NCBI GenBank assembly: GCA_022184915.1
Contig: JAGTJU010000001.1
Coordinates: 1,118,057 to 1,182,056, forward strand
DNA: 64,000 nt
Source of the DNA: Myxococcales bacterium
GTDB lineage: Bacteria > Myxococcota_A > Polyangia > Fen-1088
Reading direction: 5' to 3'
Shown here: in pieces, positions 1 through 8,364 of the stretch
How the letters are laid out: each line of letters starts with the position of its first letter
Numbering within the stretch: the first letter of the stretch is position 1
Made by a program: the position numbers and the translations under genes
The notes under the pieces: generated by a model
Told to the model about the DNA's origin: nothing
The model's database searches: none
Seen by the model: only the letters and a program-made list of their open reading frames with translations

Positions 1-3000
1 GCGACCACGGAGGAGCTGCGCTCTCTCAACGAGGAGCTGACCACCGTCAACGCCCAGCTTCGCGAAAAAGTAGATCAGGTCGAACGGGCGCACGACGATC
101 TATCCAACTTTCTCACCAGCACCAAGATCGCCACGATCTTCCTGGACGAGCGGCTTTCGATCAAGAAGTTCACGCCGGCAGCGCAGGAGCTCCTGCAGAT
201 CGATCGGGCGGACGAGGGGCGCTTCGTGGGAGCCATTGCGCGAGAGCTGCTGCAGGATGGTTTGGTCGACGAGGTCAAGGACGTGCTCGAGAACCTCACC
301 CCTCGTGTACGCGACCAACACACCCGGGACGGGCGCTGGATCACCCGGCGCATCCTGCCTTACCGCACCGACAAGCGCCGTATCGAGGGGGCCGTGGTGA
401 CGTGGACCGACGTGACGGAGCTAAAGCTCCTCACGGAGCGGCTCACCGTCAGGGAGCGCCAGCAGGCCGTGGTGGCGCGCATGGGTTTGCATGCGTTGGA
501 AGAGACGAACCTTCAGCGTTTTTTCGATCAGTGTGTGGTCGAGATCCAGCAGACGCTGGACGTCGAGTTGTGCAAGCTCCTGGAGCTACAGCCCGATCAC
601 GAGGTGATGCTGATCCGCGCCGGCGTCGGGTGGAAAACGGGGCTCGTGGGGAACGCCAGCGTGCCTGCGGGCATTGGGTCACAGGCGGGCTACACGCTGA
701 ACGCGAAGGCGCCCGTGTTGGTCGAGGACTTACGGGAGGAACGGCGCTTTACGGGGCCACACTTGCTCCTGGAGCACGGTGTGCGCAGTGGCATGTCATG
801 TGTGATCGGAGGGGCGGATGAACCTTACGGGGTCATTGGCGTGCACGCGCGGTCTCCTCGGGTGTTCACGCCGGAAGACGCCGATTTCCTCTTGGCGTGC
901 GCCGCCGTCCTGGCCGCCGCCATTACAAGGCACGAAAGCCGCACACGCATGTTGCTCGAGCGTGCCGTGGCGGGGGCCCTCGTGGACGCCGAAACCCTGA
1001 GCGAGGCTCTTGCGCGCATCCATGCCGCGTTGGTGCGCGAGCTTGACGTGACGGTCGGCGAGTTCTGGGCGCCCGAGGCGGGAGGCGATTTCGTTCGCAC
1101 GGAGTTGCTTTCGCCTTCTCCATCCGACGAGCTGCGGTTCGAGGCCGCGCTCGCCCCCGCGCGGTTTTCGCCAGGGCAGGGGTTCGTGGGTCGGGTGGCC
1201 ACCAACCGGGCCTCGGAGTGGCTCTCGTCGCTCCAGAACCCGGCCCAGTTCGCCAGGGTCGACGCCGCGCGGGAGCTGGGGCTACGTTCGGGTTTGGCCG
1301 TTCCCGTCGTCAGCGGAGGCGATCTTTTGGGTGTGTTCACCGTCTTTTCGACCGCCCGCTTACACGCGGACTCTTCGTTCTTGCGCAGCCTCGATGGCAT
1401 CGGCCGCTCGCTCGGAGATTTCGTGCGCCGCAAGGAGGTCGAGCGGCGCTACCAGACCACGGTGGAAGCCGCGCCGAGTGGCATTGCGGAGCGCTCCCTC
1501 GATGGACACCTCCTGCGGGTCAACGAACGCTTCTGCGAGATCGTTGGTTACCCGGCCGATGAGCTCACGCATCAAGGGTTTCAGCGGCTGGTCTACGCGG
1601 ACGACGTGGCGCAAGAGGACCAGCTGTTCAGCAAGCTCCGGGATGAGGGCAATCCCAGTTACGACACGGAGATGCGTTATGTACGCAAGGACGGCGGGGT
1701 CGTCTGGGTGAGCCTGAGCGCCGCCCGCGTGAGCACGGCCTCTGGCCTTCCCGACCACGTCATCTTGGTGGTAGATGACATCTCCCAGCGCAAGGCGACG
1801 GAACAGGCCTTGAGGGAGTCTGAGGAGCGGTTCCGCCTCATGTTGCTGCGGTCTCCTGCGCCCATGATGGTCTACGACGACGCGGGGCGGGTGGTGGCGC
1901 TGAGCCGCTCGTGGGAGCGTGTCACGGGGTATTCCGTGGACGAGTTGCCCCGCGTGGAGGATTGGATGCGCCGGGTGTTCCGCATGAAGGACCCGGAGAT
2001 CGAACAAGCCATTGTCGCCACCTGGTCGCAACCGGCGAGCGAGCGTGAGCGCGAGGTAGAGGCGTGGCGCAAGGATGGCTCCTCCACGACGTTGCTGGTG
2101 CGGGCGGGATCGTTGGGGAGCACCTGGGAGGGACGTCAGCTGCGTGTGGTGGCCGCCCTCGATATCGAGGAGCGGCGTCGGTTCGAGCGGCAGCTGCTCG
2201 AGGCCAGCCGCCAAAAGGACGAGTTCATCGCGATGCTGGGCCACGAGCTGCGCAACCCCTTGGCAGCCGTGCGAAGCGCCACGGAGCTGCTCAAGCGGAC
2301 GGGGGTCGAGGACGCACGCCTCCAGCGCGTGTTCGGTGTGCTGGATCGACAGACGAACCACATGGCGCGCTTGCTCGACGGGCTCCTCGACATCTCGCGC
2401 ATCATCCACGGCAAGATCGTGCTCGAGACGCAGATCGTGGATCTCTCGGCGCTGGTGCGGCAGGTGATTGCGGACGCGCAGCCACGCCTCGGGCCCGGCC
2501 AAAACCTGCGAAGCGAGGTGGCCGAACCTGCCTTGGTGGTGGAGGGCGATCCGGTGCGGCTCACGCAGATCGTGGACAACTTGATCTCGAACGCAATCAA
2601 GTACACGCCCGCCGATGGCTGTATCTCCGTCACGCTCACGGGGGAAGGCAGCGAGGCGGTCTTGCAGGTGAAGGACAGCGGCGAAGGCATCGATCCCCAG
2701 CTGCTGCCGAATTTGTTCAAGCCGTTTCAGCAAGGACATCAGAGCCTCGACCGGAAGCAAGGGGGCCTGGGGTTGGGGCTGGCGCTCGTGAAGGTGCTGG
2801 CCGACATGCACGGGGGGCAGGTGCACGCGCAGGGCGGGGGTGCGGGGCGTGGGGCTTCGTTCGTGGTGCGGTTGCCCCTCACCGCCAAGCGCCTGCCCAT
2901 CGCTCTGCACGGGCGCCCGACGCCCGGGCCCCGCAAGGTGCTGGTCATCGAAGACAACCTCGATGCGGCCGAGGCGCTGCGGGACGCGCTCGAGGCCGAG

Positions 3001-3303
3001 GGACACACCGTGGTTTTGGCGCCCGACGGCCGCCAAGGGCTCGAAGCGGCACGCTCCCAGGCGCCGGATGCCATCTTTTGTGACATCGGCTTGCCCGATG
3101 GCTTCACCGGCTACGATGTGGCGAAGGCCCTCCGCTCGGACCCGCTCACCCGCGATCTCTATATCGTGGCGTTGACCGGCTACGGGCGCGACGAAGACAG
3201 GGGGCGCTGCGAGGCGGTGGGCTTCAACGTGCACCTGACAAAGCCGGTCTCGCTCGATGAGATCGAGGCCACGCTGGCCCGGGCGCCTTGCCACCCCGCC
3301 TGA
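1..3303 (+). CDS. CheB/CheR-type hybrid sensor histidine kinase, 3' part (5' end outside window)
   Basis: The frame is open from base 1, so this is the C-terminal 1100 residues of a longer protein. The first residues (ATTEELRSLNEELTTVNAQL) are the coiled coil that follows the CheR methyltransferase domain in CheB-CheR-PAS fusion kinases. Next come a PAS-like segment (about 30-150), two GAF-like segments (about 160-470) and two PAS domains (about 480-730). A HisKA domain follows with the phospho-acceptor His in GHELRNPL, then a HATPase_c domain (NLISNAIKYTP, GLGLGLALVK). A C-terminal receiver has acidic residues IEDN, phospho-acceptor Asp in FCDIGLP and the conserved Lys in LTKPV. It probably autophosphorylates and relays to its own receiver. 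The GTG at 226 is internal, not the start. It is convergent with modC, 12 bases away. The CheB/CheR part is inferred from the linker and lies outside the window. Confidence 0.9.
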   Translation, partial: ATTEELRSLNEELTTVNAQLREKVDQVERAHDDLSNFLTSTKIATIFLDERLSIKKFTPAAQELLQIDRADEGRFVGAIARELLQDGLVDEVKDVLENLTPRVRDQHTRDGRWITRRILPYRTDKRRIEGAVVTWTDVTELKLLTERLTVRERQQAVVARMGLHALEETNLQRFFDQCVVEIQQTLDVELCKLLELQPDHEVMLIRAGVGWKTGLVGNASVPAGIGSQAGYTLNAKAPVLVEDLREERRFTGPHLLLEHGVRSGMSCVIGGADEPYGVIGVHARSPRVFTPEDADFLLACAAVLAAAITRHESRTRMLLERAVAGALVDAETLSEALARIHAALVRELDVTVGEFWAPEAGGDFVRTELLSPSPSDELRFEAALAPARFSPGQGFVGRVATNRASEWLSSLQNPAQFARVDAARELGLRSGLAVPVVSGGDLLGVFTVFSTARLHADSSFLRSLDGIGRSLGDFVRRKEVERRYQTTVEAAPSGIAERSLDGHLLRVNERFCEIVGYPADELTHQGFQRLVYADDVAQEDQLFSKLRDEGNPSYDTEMRYVRKDGGVVWVSLSAARVSTASGLPDHVILVVDDISQRKATEQALRESEERFRLMLLRSPAPMMVYDDAGRVVALSRSWERVTGYSVDELPRVEDWMRRVFRMKDPEIEQAIVATWSQPASEREREVEAWRKDGSSTTLLVRAGSLGSTWEGRQLRVVAALDIEERRRFERQLLEASRQKDEFIAMLGHELRNPLAAVRSATELLKRTGVEDARLQRVFGVLDRQTNHMARLLDGLLDISRIIHGKIVLETQIVDLSALVRQVIADAQPRLGPGQNLRSEVAEPALVVEGDPVRLTQIVDNLISNAIKYTPADGCISVTLTGEGSEAVLQVKDSGEGIDPQLLPNLFKPFQQGHQSLDRKQGGLGLGLALVKVLADMHGGQVHAQGGGAGRGASFVVRLPLTAKRLPIALHGRPTPGPRKVLVIEDNLDAAEALRDALEAEGHTVVLAPDGRQGLEAARSQAPDAIFCDIGLPDGFTGYDVAKALRSDPLTRDLYIVALTGYGRDEDRGRCEAVGFNVHLTKPVSLDEIEATLARAPCHPA

Positions 3304-3315
3304 GCGCGGCCCCAC

Positions 3316-4053
3316 TCAGTCTCGCCCGCTGGCGGTGAACGCACGCACGAACGCGGTGGCGGGGCGCTCGCAAAGCTCGTCCCACTCTCCGATTTGGCTG
3401 ATGCGGCCCGCCTCCATCACGGCGATGCGCGCGCCCAGCGCGTGCGCATCCCGGGCGTCGTGCGTGACGAGAAGGCTCGGCAGGGCCAACGCCTGCAGGT
3501 GGTCCCTCAGGTGGTTGCGAACCGCCTGGCGGGACGACACGTCGAGCGCGGCCAAAGGCTCGTCGAGGAGCAGGGCGCGGGGGTGTACGCACAAGGCGCG
3601 TGCGAGCGCGACACGCTGTTGTTCTCCGCCCGACAAGGTCTGTGGACTGCGGTGTGCCAGAGCCAAAAGCTCGAGCCCCGCGAGCGTCGTGTTCACCCGC
3701 GCGCGGGCCTCGCGGCGCGACAGCTCGGGGCTGGCGCTCGCGAGGGCGAAGGCCACGTTGGCCCTTACGTCGAGATGAGGAAAGAGAGCGTAGCTTTGGG
3801 GCACGTAGGCCAAGCGCCGGAGCTCCACCGGCACGTTGAGCTTCTGGTCCGTGTCGAGCAGCGTGGTGGCTCCCACCGTGATGCGCCCCGTGCGCACGGG
3901 CACAATGCCCAGGAGGAGCGCGAGCAACGTGCTCTTGCCGGCGCCGTTCGGCCCCACGAGCACGAGCGGGCCCGGTGCGAGCGCCAAGCTGACGTCCAGC
4001 TCCAGCGTGCCCACCCGCGCATGCAGGTGCGCAACCAAGGCGTCGTCGCTCAT
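3316..4053 (-). CDS. modC: Molybdate ABC transporter ATP-binding protein
   Basis: ABC ATPase of 245 residues, energising oxyanion import with ModB. It shows Walker A GPNGAGKST, the signature LSGGEQQRVALARAL, Walker B LLLDEPLAALD and the H-loop His in VTHDARDA. The ATG overlaps the modB stop by four bases, so translation is coupled. The same frame runs open upstream to 4902, but that part is antisense-frame shadow of modB. The protein stops shortly after the H-loop region, whereas classical ModC is about 350 residues with a C-terminal TOBE/MOP molybdate-binding domain. That sensing domain is missing here. The substrate is inferred from the ModA/ModB partners; tungstate or another oxyanion is possible. 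Confidence 0.9.
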   Translation of the reverse strand: MSDDALVAHLHARVGTLELDVSLALAPGPLVLVGPNGAGKSTLLALLLGIVPVRTGRITVGATTLLDTDQKLNVPVELRRLAYVPQSYALFPHLDVRANVAFALASASPELSRREARARVNTTLAGLELLALAHRSPQTLSGGEQQRVALARALCVHPRALLLDEPLAALDVSSRQAVRNHLRDHLQALALPSLLVTHDARDAHALGARIAVMEAGRISQIGEWDELCERPATAFVRAFTASGRD

Positions 4054-4874
4054 GTGCGCGGCTCCTTGGCGGCGGTTCGGTGGAACACGCCGCGCACGCC
4101 CAAGAGCAAGGCGAACGCCACCACCACCAGAATCACCGAGAGCGCCTGGGCCGCGCGCAGATCGGAGGCGAGCGCCGTGTAGATGGCGAGCGGCAAGGTC
4201 TGGGTGTGGCCTTCGAGGTTGCCCGCGAACATCAAGGTGGCGCCGAACTCGCCCAGCGCCCGCGCCCAGCTCATCGCCGCGCCTGTCACAAGGCCAGGGC
4301 CCGCGAGCGGCAAGCCCACACGTATGAACACACGCAAAGGAGAGGCCCCGAAGGTGCGTGCGACCACCAAGAGGTTCGGATCCAGGCGGCGAAACGCGGC
4401 CGTGGCGGCTTGAAGAAAGAAGGGGGCGGAAACGAACGTCTGCGCCATGACCACGGCGGCCGTGGTGAACGCCACCGACCAGCCTTCGGGGTAGGCCCAG
4501 CTTGCAAGCAGGCCGCGCCGACCGAAGGCCAGCAGGAGCGCCACGCCGGCCACTGCGGGCGGAACCACCATCGGCAGCTGCAAGCAGGTCTCGAGCGCCC
4601 GGGCCCCGGAGGTGCGGCTGTGTGCCAGCACCCACGAAAGGGGCGTGCCGAAGCCCAGCACGAGCAGCAAGGACAAGGACGTGGTGGACAGGCTCAAGCC
4701 CAACGCCGGCCAAACGAGAGGGTGCCGTAGTCCTTCGGCCAGCTGGCCCGGCGAGGCGGTCACGAAAAGCGCCAGCAGGGGAACGAGTAAAAACACCACC
4801 AGCAACGCCCCGAGCGCGCCCAGCAGCAGGCGCTGCCCCTCGATCTGCGAGGGCCACCGCCGCGGCAGGTTCAT
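4050..4874 (-). CDS. modB: Molybdate ABC transporter permease
   Basis: Inner-membrane permease of 274 residues with about five or six hydrophobic segments. The BPD-type EAA-like loop that contacts the ATPase is visible around VARTFGASPLRVFIRVGLPLA, and ARALGEFGATLMFAG is characteristic of ModB/CysT permeases. The start MNLPRR at 4874 is chosen because it gives a four-base overlap with the modA stop. A longer in-frame start at 4949 would intrude 79 bases into modA. The gene overlaps modC by four bases at its 3' end. Family assignment is firm; molybdate specificity is by context. Confidence 0.9.
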   Translation of the reverse strand: MNLPRRWPSQIEGQRLLLGALGALLVVFLLVPLLALFVTASPGQLAEGLRHPLVWPALGLSLSTTSLSLLLVLGFGTPLSWVLAHSRTSGARALETCLQLPMVVPPAVAGVALLLAFGRRGLLASWAYPEGWSVAFTTAAVVMAQTFVSAPFFLQAATAAFRRLDPNLLVVARTFGASPLRVFIRVGLPLAGPGLVTGAAMSWARALGEFGATLMFAGNLEGHTQTLPLAIYTALASDLRAAQALSVILVVVAFALLLGVRGVFHRTAAKEPRT

Positions 4875-5710
4875 GGCGCCTCCGCGGGCTCGAAGCCCGC
4901 ACTGCGCAGGATGCCCCTGCCGGGCGCCGAGCGCACGAACGCCACCCACATCCGGGCCAGCTCGCGCTGCGCGGCCTCTTCGGCCACGGCGATGGGGTAA
5001 ACGGCCCCGACGCTGTAGGCGGAGGGGATCGGCCGCTCGATCACGGTCGCCGCCGCCATCCGGGCGTCCGTGCGGTAGACGATCCCTGCCTCCGCTTCGC
5101 CGAGCCGGACTTTGTTGAGAACGTGTCGCACGTTGAGCTCGTGCGAGACAATCCTATCCAAGACCTGCGCCCGGAACGCGGGCCCCAGCACGGACGAGGC
5201 CCTGTCGAGGACCTGCCGTGTGTACCTTCCGATCGGCACCTCGGGGGCGCCGACGACGAGGCTGCCTGCGAAAGGAAGGTCCTCGAAGCGATGCAAGCGG
5301 CTTGCGGCCTCCAGGCTCACCACGAGCACGGGTTCATTGCGGGCGAAGACGATGGGCTCTCTGATGAGGCGTGCGCGCACCAGGGCCTCGACGTGGCGCT
5401 CATCGGCCGCCGCGAGCACATCGAAGGCGGCGCCGTGTTCGATCTGAGCACGAAGCTCCTGGGTCCCCGCGAAGTTGAACGTGACGTGAGCGCCAGGATG
5501 GGCCTGCGTGAACGGGCGCGCCAGGGCACCGAAGACGTCACGTAACGAGGCGGCCGCGAACACCACGAGCTCCCGCTGCGCCGGGGCGGGCGGGGCGCGG
5601 TCGCGGCAGGCCAGCCCCACGAACGAGAGGCAGACCGCCCCGAGAATGAGCGTGCACCGCGCAAACCGTGGGGCATGACAAGGGGCAGATGGGAACGTCC
5701 GAGGGTGCAT
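4871..5710 (-). CDS. modA: Molybdate ABC transporter substrate-binding protein
   Basis: Periplasmic binding protein of 279 residues. An N-terminal hydrophobic stretch ends in FVGLAC, a lipobox-like sequence, so it may be a lipoprotein rather than freely soluble. The mature start ELVVFAAASLRDVFGALA is the typical ModA beginning, and NFAGTQELRAQIEHGAAFDVLAAAD carries the oxyanion-binding Ser/Thr-Gln pattern (classical ModA has GSSG here; this one has AGTQ). ATG at 5710 lies two bases after the stop of the upstream barrel gene. The frame is open to 5929 but that part overlaps the barrel gene and is not used. It should deliver molybdate or a related anion to ModBC. Confidence 0.88.
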   Translation of the reverse strand: MHPRTFPSAPCHAPRFARCTLILGAVCLSFVGLACRDRAPPAPAQRELVVFAAASLRDVFGALARPFTQAHPGAHVTFNFAGTQELRAQIEHGAAFDVLAAADERHVEALVRARLIREPIVFARNEPVLVVSLEAASRLHRFEDLPFAGSLVVGAPEVPIGRYTRQVLDRASSVLGPAFRAQVLDRIVSHELNVRHVLNKVRLGEAEAGIVYRTDARMAAATVIERPIPSAYSVGAVYPIAVAEEAAQRELARMWVAFVRSAPGRGILRSAGFEPAEAP

Positions 5711-5712
5711 GG

Positions 5713-7110
5713 CTAAATCGTCCCCGTCACCTGGCTGTAGACGTAAAGCGGATCGCCGGGGCGCGTGCCCGGGGCCGTTTTTGCAAAACGACCTCGCCAC
5801 AGGATCGCGGCGCCGAGCTCGAGGCTGAGGTTGCCGGGCACCACCTGCCAACGGATGCCGGCCTCGAACTGTTGGCCAATGAAGCGTCCGGCGGCGCCCG
5901 TGGGATCGCGGAGGCCCGCCGGACCCCACGCATCACGTGCCGATGCGAGATACGCCAGACGGAACGTGCCAAACGCGTCGAGGCGCTCGTGGGGTGTCAG
6001 GTTGAAGGCCAGACCAGGGCTTTCGAGATTGCTACGGGCAAGCGCACCCCAAAGGCTGGTAGGCCCGAGATCGAAGCGGCGCGCCCCAAAGAGCGTATCG
6101 AAGCGTCCGTTCACCCGGTCGCTGGGGTCACCATCTCCGCTGGCCCGATCGTAGACCAGGATCAGCCGCGGCCTGGGGGCGAGCCTTGCCTCGTAGCCAA
6201 AGGCCGCATGCACGAAGCTCGCTTCGTGACGAAGATCCGTGACATCGCTCCCGGTGAGGCTTGCACGTGATCGTCCTCGCTGCAGCATCAGCTCCAGCTG
6301 AAAGTCGAAGGCCCCGGCGATGGGCTGACGAAACAAGCGCACGCCGGGGGTGAACACGCGGCGGTTCTGCGAGGGCTGCCCGGCCCGATCCGCTTCGTGC
6401 AGAGCGAAGACGTAAAGTTCGAGCGCGATCCCAGCCCCGACCGCCGAGGACGCAAGGGCGCCCCAGAACAGGGCCCCCGTGGCCTCGCGGTCAAGCGCGA
6501 AGGCGTTGTTCGCGAGGGCGTCGAGGCCCGTGGGGGATCTTTCGACCGGCAGCACCGCAAAGCAGGTCACCTGCTGCGTGGCCGCGCGCCAGTCGACGTG
6601 AAGGCCCGTGAAGCCGTTGATGGTGTTGCGATAGGCGTTTCTCGCGGCCAATCGGCGGCTGCCGAGGTCCAGCGTGAGCCGCCCCGCCGAGACGGCCAAC
6701 GTATCGTGGGCCGCCCATACGTCGTGCGTGCGGTAGGCCAGGTACGCGCGCAGGGGCTCGGCGGCGTTCACCAGCGTGGGGGACAAGGGCGTGCCCTCGC
6801 GGGCAAAGGCCCGGGCGTCTTGAAGCTCGAGGCCCAGCGCCCAAGGCCCGGCGCTGAACTCCGCGAACACGAGGGTACGCAGCACCAGGGCCGTGGCGTT
6901 GGGACCGGCGCTGGCATGAAACTCGTTTTCCAGGTGCTCGAAGCGGCTACGCTGCTCGAGGCCGAGACGCACCCCGGGAGGCACACCCAGCGCCGGCCCG
7001 ATCCGCAGCGGTTCTTCCGCGGCCAGCCCGCCGTGACACGGGGCAAGGGCCAGCCAGGTGCCAAGGAGGGCACCCACGACCATCCTCGTCGACTGCGAGG
7101 CTCGGCTCAC
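5713..7110 (-). CDS. Alginate-export (AlgE-like) outer-membrane beta-barrel in the mod operon
   Basis: 465 residues with a signal peptide (MVVGALLGTWLALAPCHGGLAAEE) and a body of alternating strands rich in aromatic and Arg residues (RLGLEQRSRFEHLENEF, RAYLAYRTHDVW, GRLTLDLGSRRLAARNAYRNTINGF). This resembles the alginate export family of OM barrels. The start is a GTG overlapping the regulator stop by four bases; an internal ATG at 7083 would also keep the signal peptide. It ends two bases before modA. Family members are anion-selective channels or exporters. Its position between regulator and modA suggests it lets the oxyanion through the outer membrane, which is inference. No alginate biosynthesis genes are nearby. 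Confidence 0.78.
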   Translation of the reverse strand: MSRASQSTRMVVGALLGTWLALAPCHGGLAAEEPLRIGPALGVPPGVRLGLEQRSRFEHLENEFHASAGPNATALVLRTLVFAEFSAGPWALGLELQDARAFAREGTPLSPTLVNAAEPLRAYLAYRTHDVWAAHDTLAVSAGRLTLDLGSRRLAARNAYRNTINGFTGLHVDWRAATQQVTCFAVLPVERSPTGLDALANNAFALDREATGALFWGALASSAVGAGIALELYVFALHEADRAGQPSQNRRVFTPGVRLFRQPIAGAFDFQLELMLQRGRSRASLTGSDVTDLRHEASFVHAAFGYEARLAPRPRLILVYDRASGDGDPSDRVNGRFDTLFGARRFDLGPTSLWGALARSNLESPGLAFNLTPHERLDAFGTFRLAYLASARDAWGPAGLRDPTGAAGRFIGQQFEAGIRWQVVPGNLSLELGAAILWRGRFAKTAPGTRPGDPLYVYSQVTGTI

Positions 7111-8225
7111 GGCGACCCTCCGCCCCCCCTCACCTCGGCCGCGAGCCCTCCCGCAGGTCGGGCGTCATAGCCGAGGCGATCGAGCTCGCGCCGAAACGGG
7201 GCCGAGACCAAGGTGTCGAAGAGCCTCTCGAGGCGCACGTCGCCCGCCTCGGTCGCAAAAAAGGCCACGTCGTAGCGCTCCTCGGCGAGCGGGAGGAAGT
7301 GCAGTCCGAAGGTGAGGGCCGCATCGCGGGTGGTAACGCCCGCATCCGCCGCTCCCCGCGCCACGGCACGCGCCAGGTCGAGATGCCCCGCCGCTGCGTA
7401 GTGCGCCCTCCGGGCCACCGCCAGGGCCAAGCCCTCCTGGCGCAGGTGACGTTCGAGCAGGTGCTGCGCGCCTGCCCCCGGCTCTCGTACCGCCAGGCGC
7501 ACCCCACGCCGGGCGAGATCGGGGATCCCCTGGATCTTGCCTCGATCGCTCGGGCGCACCACGAGACCCACCTGCCAGGTAGCCAGGGTCACGAGACGAA
7601 TGGGCTCGGACGCTTCCAGGCGGCGCACGTGGGCCACGTTGGCCTCGCCCGTGCGGGCGTCTACGAGGTGAAGACCGGCGAGCAGGGTGTGCCCGCGGCC
7701 GAGCGCCGCCAGGGCGGCGGTGCTCGTGCGAGGCACCCAGGAGAAGGTCCCGGGACCCTTCGCCCGGTTGAGCCGATCGGCCAAAACGCCGAGCGCGCTG
7801 GCGCAGCCGAGGAGCAGCACGTGGTCCTCGAGTTCGCGGAGCGGGCGCAAGGTCTCGACCTCGGCCTGCGTATCCCTGCGCCGCGCGAGCAGGGCGTCGG
7901 CGGCCGCGGGCCCGGCTTCGGGCACCATCGCGTGGCCTATCCATCGCCCGCGCAGGCGCGTGAGCTGCAGCCGCTCCGTGCGGGGGCCTTCCGCCAGCTC
8001 GACCCCCAGCGCGGGAGGCCCCGTGACCGGGCCTGCGCCGAACAGCGCTTCGACCTGCGCCTCGAGGGCTCGGGCCAGCCGCAACGCCACGTCGACACCC
8101 GGCACGGCGCGGCCTGCCTCGATGGCCCCCAGGGCTTGGCGGCTCAGCTGGACCTGCGCCGCCAGCTTGGCCTGGGAGAGGCCCAGGGCTACGCGGCGCG
8201 CGCGCAGGTGCGGCGGAGGAGGCAT
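7107..8225 (-). CDS. XRE-type HTH regulator with periplasmic-binding-protein-like sensor domain
   Basis: 372 residues. Residues 5-60 form an XRE helix-turn-helix (LRARRVALGLSQAKLAAQVQ, SRQALGAIEAGRAVPG). The remainder resembles a PBP-like ligand domain (AHVRRLEASEPIRLVTLATW, AVREPGAGAQHLLERHL, GAADAGVTTRDAALTFGLHFLPLAEERYDVAFFA). This one-component architecture is often found next to molybdate/tungstate transporters. It is the first gene of a five-gene unit, so it probably autoregulates and replaces ModE. A 16-base perfect inverted repeat lies 22 bases upstream of the ATG. The ligand is inferred from operon context. Confidence 0.85.
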   Translation of the reverse strand: MPPPPHLRARRVALGLSQAKLAAQVQLSRQALGAIEAGRAVPGVDVALRLARALEAQVEALFGAGPVTGPPALGVELAEGPRTERLQLTRLRGRWIGHAMVPEAGPAAADALLARRRDTQAEVETLRPLRELEDHVLLLGCASALGVLADRLNRAKGPGTFSWVPRTSTAALAALGRGHTLLAGLHLVDARTGEANVAHVRRLEASEPIRLVTLATWQVGLVVRPSDRGKIQGIPDLARRGVRLAVREPGAGAQHLLERHLRQEGLALAVARRAHYAAAGHLDLARAVARGAADAGVTTRDAALTFGLHFLPLAEERYDVAFFATEAGDVRLERLFDTLVSAPFRRELDRLGYDARPAGGLAAEVRGGGGSP

Positions 8226-8246
8226 GGAAAGCAGACCTTACATGAC

Positions 8247-8262
8247 GGAAAGTTGTCTTTCC
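8247..8262. promoter_or_regulatory. Operator-like palindrome upstream of the mod-operon regulator
   Basis: Perfect inverted repeat GGAAAG-TTGT-CTTTCC in the 139-base divergent gap between the XRE-PBP regulator (minus) and the isomerase-like gene (plus). A further GGAAAG half-site sits at 8226-8231, abutting the regulator start codon. Position and symmetry fit a dimeric repressor site for autoregulation. It does not resemble the ModE box. No binding evidence is available from sequence alone. Confidence 0.5.
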
Positions 8263-8364
8263 ACGGCCGGCGCCGCGAGGGGAGTGACGACGGCAGCCAC
8301 CCCGGGTCACATCCGGGACGGGGCGGACCTTGCCTTCGCGGCCCGAGATCGAAATGATGCCGGC

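Noticed and set aside
226-3303. The histidine kinase as a complete gene starting at the GTG at 226
   Set aside because: The frame is open to base 1 and the upstream residues match the CheR-PAS linker, so the gene is cut by the window edge.
1360-3315. Long antisense ORF across the histidine kinase
   Set aside because: A high-GC shadow: His/Arg/Gln-rich with no recognisable domain, while the plus-strand frame has clear HisKA, HATPase and receiver motifs.
4054-4902. N-terminal extension of ModC
   Set aside because: It lies in an alternative frame of modB, is Arg/Pro/Ala-rich and has no family sequence; ATG 4053 gives the normal ModC beginning.
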